Shown: one piece after another, positions 60,902 to 64,000 of the stretch
How the letters are laid out: every line of letters starts with the position of its first letter
How positions within the stretch are numbered: position 1 is the stretch's first letter
Source: Nitrosomonas sp. Nm84
GTDB lineage: Bacteria > Pseudomonadota > Gammaproteobacteria > Burkholderiales > Nitrosomonadaceae
Direction: 5' to 3'
NCBI RefSeq assembly: GCF_003201565.1
Contig: NZ_QJJP01000006.1
Coordinates: forward strand, 1-64,000
DNA: 64,000 bases
The notes under the pieces: generated by a model
What the model saw: only the letters and a program-made list of their open reading frames with translations
Database searches by the model: none
What the model was told of the DNA's origin: nothing
Made by a program: the position numbers and the translations under genes

Positions 60902-62308
60902 CTAGCGCTCATCCAACAACGAGCCCACCAGCTTAGCTTCAATTTCCTGGAATTGCGGACTATTATTGCGAGCGACAGAAGCTTCCTGCCAGACAGGATT
61001 CTGCCTTAAGGCGCTGGTTATCTTGTGCCAGTTATCCGGTAGTTTTTCGCTATCGGCTTTGTCGACATGCAAGGTATCCTGCGCCGCATGGCCGCGGTGC
61101 ATCAGTTTTTTCAGTAAGTGTTTTTGGCGCAGATACAATATTTGCAGCGTGGTTTCATCGGCGCATTGCCATTTGGTGCCTTTGACAGTTGCTTTGATTT
61201 CATCGCCATAGCGTCTGAAGGTCGACCAGCCGGCGCCGGCAATGGCGCCCAGTGCACTGGCCGCACCCAAGCTCATGCCACCCACCATCAAATCAATGCC
61301 GGCACCCGCTGCAGCGCCTTTGGCTGCGGCACTGCCAACATCCAATCCATAGGCTTTCAGGATGCCGGGTGCAAAAATGTCCAACTGCCATTGTCCATCG
61401 CTGACTGGGATTTTTTGAATCGCGACATCTTTATCCGAGAAATTGAAAATGGCTAATAAATCGTGCAAACAATGTTGCTCGGCTTTCCGGACAAAATCAT
61501 GCAGTCGATTTTCGATCAACGAATCAGCAATCAAATTATTTTTGGTTGTTTTGCTTTCGCGATAGCAAGCGACGTTTACAATCAGCTCGGTCACTCGTTT
61601 GGCGCCCGATAAACAAAGTTGATTCCATAAGGTTGCGCGGTAGTCGATCAGTTTCTGCAGCGGGGTGTAATGAGATTCCACCAATGTCTGGATTTTCTGA
61701 TAAAGCCGCTTCTCGGCCTCAAAAGAGAATGCCACGGTATCAAATTCAAGTGTGACATGCATGTGGTAGACCGCCAGATGTTGCCGCCATTTGGCGAGTT
61801 CCGGCTGGTGTTCGGCGATAAAGTTGAAGACTGGAATGATCGCTTTGGCGGATTGCGTCAGTACGTCCAGTTCCAGACGGTATTTTTCCAGAAACGGCTC
61901 ACGCACATCGATGATGTATAAAAGAATATCGCTACGTAGCACCTGACGGATCACTTTGGCTTCCTGTTCCAATGGATCATTGACGGCAACATGCGTGACA
62001 AAATGTTCCAGTATTTGCGCAGGTAACAATAATCTTGATTTTGCTTGCAGCTTTTTGATGTGCGCGAATAATGCTCTGGAATCTTCCAGGCCGGGCGTGT
62101 CATACAAATTCAGAATCGGCTCATTGTCAGCAGCAATGGTCGCTTGTTCGACATGCCGCGTAGTGCCCGCAGCATCTTCGATGATGCCGAACTCGGTACT
62201 GCGCAGCATGGTGCGGATCAGCGATGTTTTGCCGGTGTTGGTATGTCCGACCACGGCAATATTCAATAATGCATGGTGATCCGGGCGATGAGGGTGTCTG
62301 ACGATCAT
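60902..62308 (-). CDS. Era-like GTPase with DUF3482 domain
   Basis: 468 residues. The N-terminal G domain has VVGHTNTGKTSLIRTML (P-loop) and NLYDTPGLED (DxxG), with effector Thr in DAAGTTRHVEQ. The expected NKxD is not clear: the segment AIIPVFNFIAEHQ occupies its place, so guanine recognition may be altered. The C-terminal DUF3482 part (~210-460) has Gly/Ala-rich membrane-prone helices (GSAAAKGAAAGAGIDLMVGG). Gene order with DUF2868 just upstream (3 bp gap) is typical of betaproteobacteria, and a joint membrane role is likely. Function unknown. Confidence 0.88.
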   Translation of the reverse strand: MIVRHPHRPDHHALLNIAVVGHTNTGKTSLIRTMLRSTEFGIIEDAAGTTRHVEQATIAADNEPILNLYDTPGLEDSRALFAHIKKLQAKSRLLLPAQILEHFVTHVAVNDPLEQEAKVIRQVLRSDILLYIIDVREPFLEKYRLELDVLTQSAKAIIPVFNFIAEHQPELAKWRQHLAVYHMHVTLEFDTVAFSFEAEKRLYQKIQTLVESHYTPLQKLIDYRATLWNQLCLSGAKRVTELIVNVACYRESKTTKNNLIADSLIENRLHDFVRKAEQHCLHDLLAIFNFSDKDVAIQKIPVSDGQWQLDIFAPGILKAYGLDVGSAAAKGAAAGAGIDLMVGGMSLGAASALGAIAGAGWSTFRRYGDEIKATVKGTKWQCADETTLQILYLRQKHLLKKLMHRGHAAQDTLHVDKADSEKLPDNWHKITSALRQNPVWQEASVARNNSPQFQEIEAKLVGSLLDER

Positions 62309-62311
62309 GAT

Positions 62312-63694
62312 TTATCGGGTAATGACATGTTCTGCCGGAATGCCGCAGGCTTCTGCCAGGCGAAACCAGGCGAATTCACGTGTGCTTGCTACCGGAGCCG
62401 ATGGCTTGCTCAACAGGATGAGCCAGGGTTTCTCGTTGCTGCTGTCGACCAGTTCCTTGATCAGGCGTTGCACACCGCGATCAGGCAATCGATGCGCTGC
62501 CACCCCCAACAATAACGGACCCCCGAGATTTTTTATCAGTGCGATGGCTTCATCATGAGAATTCTGATCGACGATGTTCAAGCGGCAAATGACCGATTCA
62601 GGCCAGTGCGTTGCCGCATCCAGTTCAATGCCGAACGCTTGCGCATTGGCCGGAATGGCGACATTGGCCGGCGGCAGTGTCACGTCGACCGGTTTGGCGC
62701 CGGCGTACGGATCGGCATCAATAACCTCGGCCTTTACTTCGCGCGCCATCAAGCGCTGACGTAATTCAATATAGTAAGGCAAATACAGATCCAGCCTGAA
62801 TCGGTGTTCACGCCATTTTTGCATGATTACTGAGAGGCCAAGCACCAAAAGACGCGGCAATATGCCATAAACCAGCAATGTGCCGATCAAGAAGGTAGCC
62901 CACGCAGTACGTGTCTCAGCGTCCTGCTTATCAGCCCCTATTCTGCTCGCAATCGCTTGCGAATCGTCCGGTATTGTCAATCCCAGCGCTTGTAGTGGTG
63001 TACCGAGAATTTGCGTAAGTTTGGGCAGCGTGCTGTCCGGCAATAAGGTGGTACCCCAAATGAAATTATATTGCTGGGCCAGCATCAGCAGTATCAGCAA
63101 TATCATGCCGGCACTTAAGTAAACCAACCAGAATTGATGCGTCAATACGCTAATGCGCCATTTGCCGACACCACCGGTTAAGCAGCTTTCCCACCAAGCG
63201 TGCGATGCCAGCGATGCAATCGTCGGATCTTTCTTATGTCGATAAGGCAGCCAACTGGCCAATTGCGCCACGATACCGCTGCTCAGACTCTGCAAATTCA
63301 AGGTGATGCCCGATAGCCACAGCAACAGGGAAATCAAATTAAATCCCAGCAACACCGCCAATAACCAGTAAATGTTCAGCGTGGTTGATTCACTGACCGC
63401 CTCACTTGCTGCCAATCCACCCAGAATCACTGCAAGCGCCAGGCAAATTCGACGGGCGCGGATGAATTGCAGGCGCGGTTGCTGCAATGCATCGTTCAAC
63501 GTGTTTTCCTGAATCAAACGCTTGGCGCGCGTGTTCAATCGCTGGATGAAATCGGCATAATTAAAATCACCGCCGGCGGTCTTCGGCATATCCTGAATAC
63601 TGGCGTATGACAAATCTTCCGCTTTGGCGGACTCTATCTTGCGTACTTGTTCGATACGCACCAAATCAGCGAATGTATATCGCTTTACTGACAT
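62312..63694 (-). CDS. DUF2868-family membrane protein
   Basis: About 460 residues from MSVKRYTF; the frame extends 4 residues further. Four or so transmembrane helices (~95-115, 120-150, 205-235, 285-315) separate a soluble N-terminal segment (FADLVRIEQVRKIESA) from a C-terminal cytoplasmic domain with Rossmann-like character (AFGIELD...VICRLNIVDQNSHDEAIALIKNLGGPLLLGVAAH). It is paired with the DUF3482 GTPase. Function unknown. Confidence 0.85.
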   Translation of the reverse strand: MSVKRYTFADLVRIEQVRKIESAKAEDLSYASIQDMPKTAGGDFNYADFIQRLNTRAKRLIQENTLNDALQQPRLQFIRARRICLALAVILGGLAASEAVSESTTLNIYWLLAVLLGFNLISLLLWLSGITLNLQSLSSGIVAQLASWLPYRHKKDPTIASLASHAWWESCLTGGVGKWRISVLTHQFWLVYLSAGMILLILLMLAQQYNFIWGTTLLPDSTLPKLTQILGTPLQALGLTIPDDSQAIASRIGADKQDAETRTAWATFLIGTLLVYGILPRLLVLGLSVIMQKWREHRFRLDLYLPYYIELRQRLMAREVKAEVIDADPYAGAKPVDVTLPPANVAIPANAQAFGIELDAATHWPESVICRLNIVDQNSHDEAIALIKNLGGPLLLGVAAHRLPDRGVQRLIKELVDSSNEKPWLILLSKPSAPVASTREFAWFRLAEACGIPAEHVITR

Positions 63695-63861
63695 GGGGCA
63701 ATCCATTCCGAAAAAATGACATTCAAGGTGCTACGGTTGGTGATGTATATGTGTTTCACAGGTATCCAAGGAAAATTTGCCCGGATTTTCAGCAGAAAAT
63801 TTGCTGCAAAACAAGCTAAAATTCGTTATCAGATTATTCAAAATTATGGCAGGAAAATTTC

Positions 63862-64000
63862 ATGAAGCCGGTTGCAATTTTTAGACATTTGCCCATTGAG
63901 GGACCAGGCTATTTTGCCACATTTCTCGACAACAATCATACCCCATGGCGTCTGATTAAAATCGACGCTGGCGAAAAACCACCAACGCGCATTGATGAAT
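63862..64000 (+). CDS. Class I glutamine amidotransferase-like protein (5' part only)
   Basis: The first 46 codons are present; the gene runs off the window. MKPVAIFRHLPIEGPGYFATFLD and PWRLIKIDAGEKPP match the start of GuaA-type GATase1 domain proteins found singly in proteobacteria. The catalytic Cys would be further on and is not seen, so activity cannot be judged. It is divergent from the DUF2868 gene; bases 63707-63861 should hold both promoters. Confidence 0.65.
   Translation, partial: MKPVAIFRHLPIEGPGYFATFLDNNHTPWRLIKIDAGEKPPTRIDE

Overview
The window is a chromosomal segment of a Gram-negative bacterium. TonB-dependent receptors, TolC, an RND efflux system, RsuA-type and Era-like proteins and a dnaA-dnaN-gyrB origin cluster all point to Proteobacteria. 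Protein flavour and pairings (Era-like DUF3482 GTPase next to a DUF2868 protein, PIMT-like methyltransferase next to TolC, ZnuD-like receptor) suggest a betaproteobacterium, most likely of the Nitrosomonas kind. That assignment is inference; no 16S or ammonia-oxidation gene is present to prove it.

Layout. 0-7 kb: a duplicated-domain lipoprotein, a FecR-TPR-outer-membrane-barrel fusion and a CHASE2 nucleotide cyclase. 7-17 kb: metal homeostasis, with a ZnuD-like receptor and a Fur-family (Zur-like) regulator sharing a GCAAC/GTTGC palindrome, then a Cus-type copper/silver efflux operon with a short leader ORF and a CusF domain fused to CusB. 17-20.5 kb: a gene graveyard, with relics of a type I restriction system (hsdS, hsdM fragments), an AAA-ATPase tail, and a Phd-type antitoxin beside a broken PIN toxin. 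20.5-29 kb: housekeeping and signalling genes (RhlE helicase, MHYT-GGDEF-EAL protein, methyltransferase, MazG-like hydrolase, YefM/YoeB, EttA).

29.3-34.0 kb is the most unusual part. It is a tight, AT-rich four-gene operon: (1) a fusion of a DEDD exonuclease, DUF429 and a P-loop kinase; (2) a short adenylosuccinate synthetase with the Asp-to-Ser change expected of PurZ, the phage 2-aminoadenine enzyme; (3) a dCTP-deaminase-fold protein that has lost its catalytic residues and carries a membrane helix plus coiled coil; (4) a deoxynucleoside kinase. It looks like a purine deoxynucleotide modification or sensing cassette, possibly anti-phage.

34-44 kb: pseudouridine synthase, rhodanese, an RTX-repeat protein, a GCS2/M14 peptidase pair, a free-standing I9-type domain protein behind a heptanucleotide repeat, uppP, and thiC under a TPP riboswitch whose P3 arm carries a ~145-bp inverted-repeat element. 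44-50 kb: PIMT-like methyltransferase, tolC, mscK and rnpB. 50-59 kb: pcnB-folK-panB-panC, then dnaA, a compact AT-rich origin region, dnaN and gyrB. 59-64 kb: a lipoprotein, a DUF457 membrane protein, the GTPase/DUF2868 pair, and the start of a class I glutamine-amidotransferase-like gene cut by the window edge.

Two repeat families recur: a ~40-bp hairpin repeat of the CCCCGTGG-caag-CCACGGGG type, and a ~140-bp element bounded by GTTGAAAAAC. No intact insertion sequence, CRISPR array or tRNA gene was recognised.
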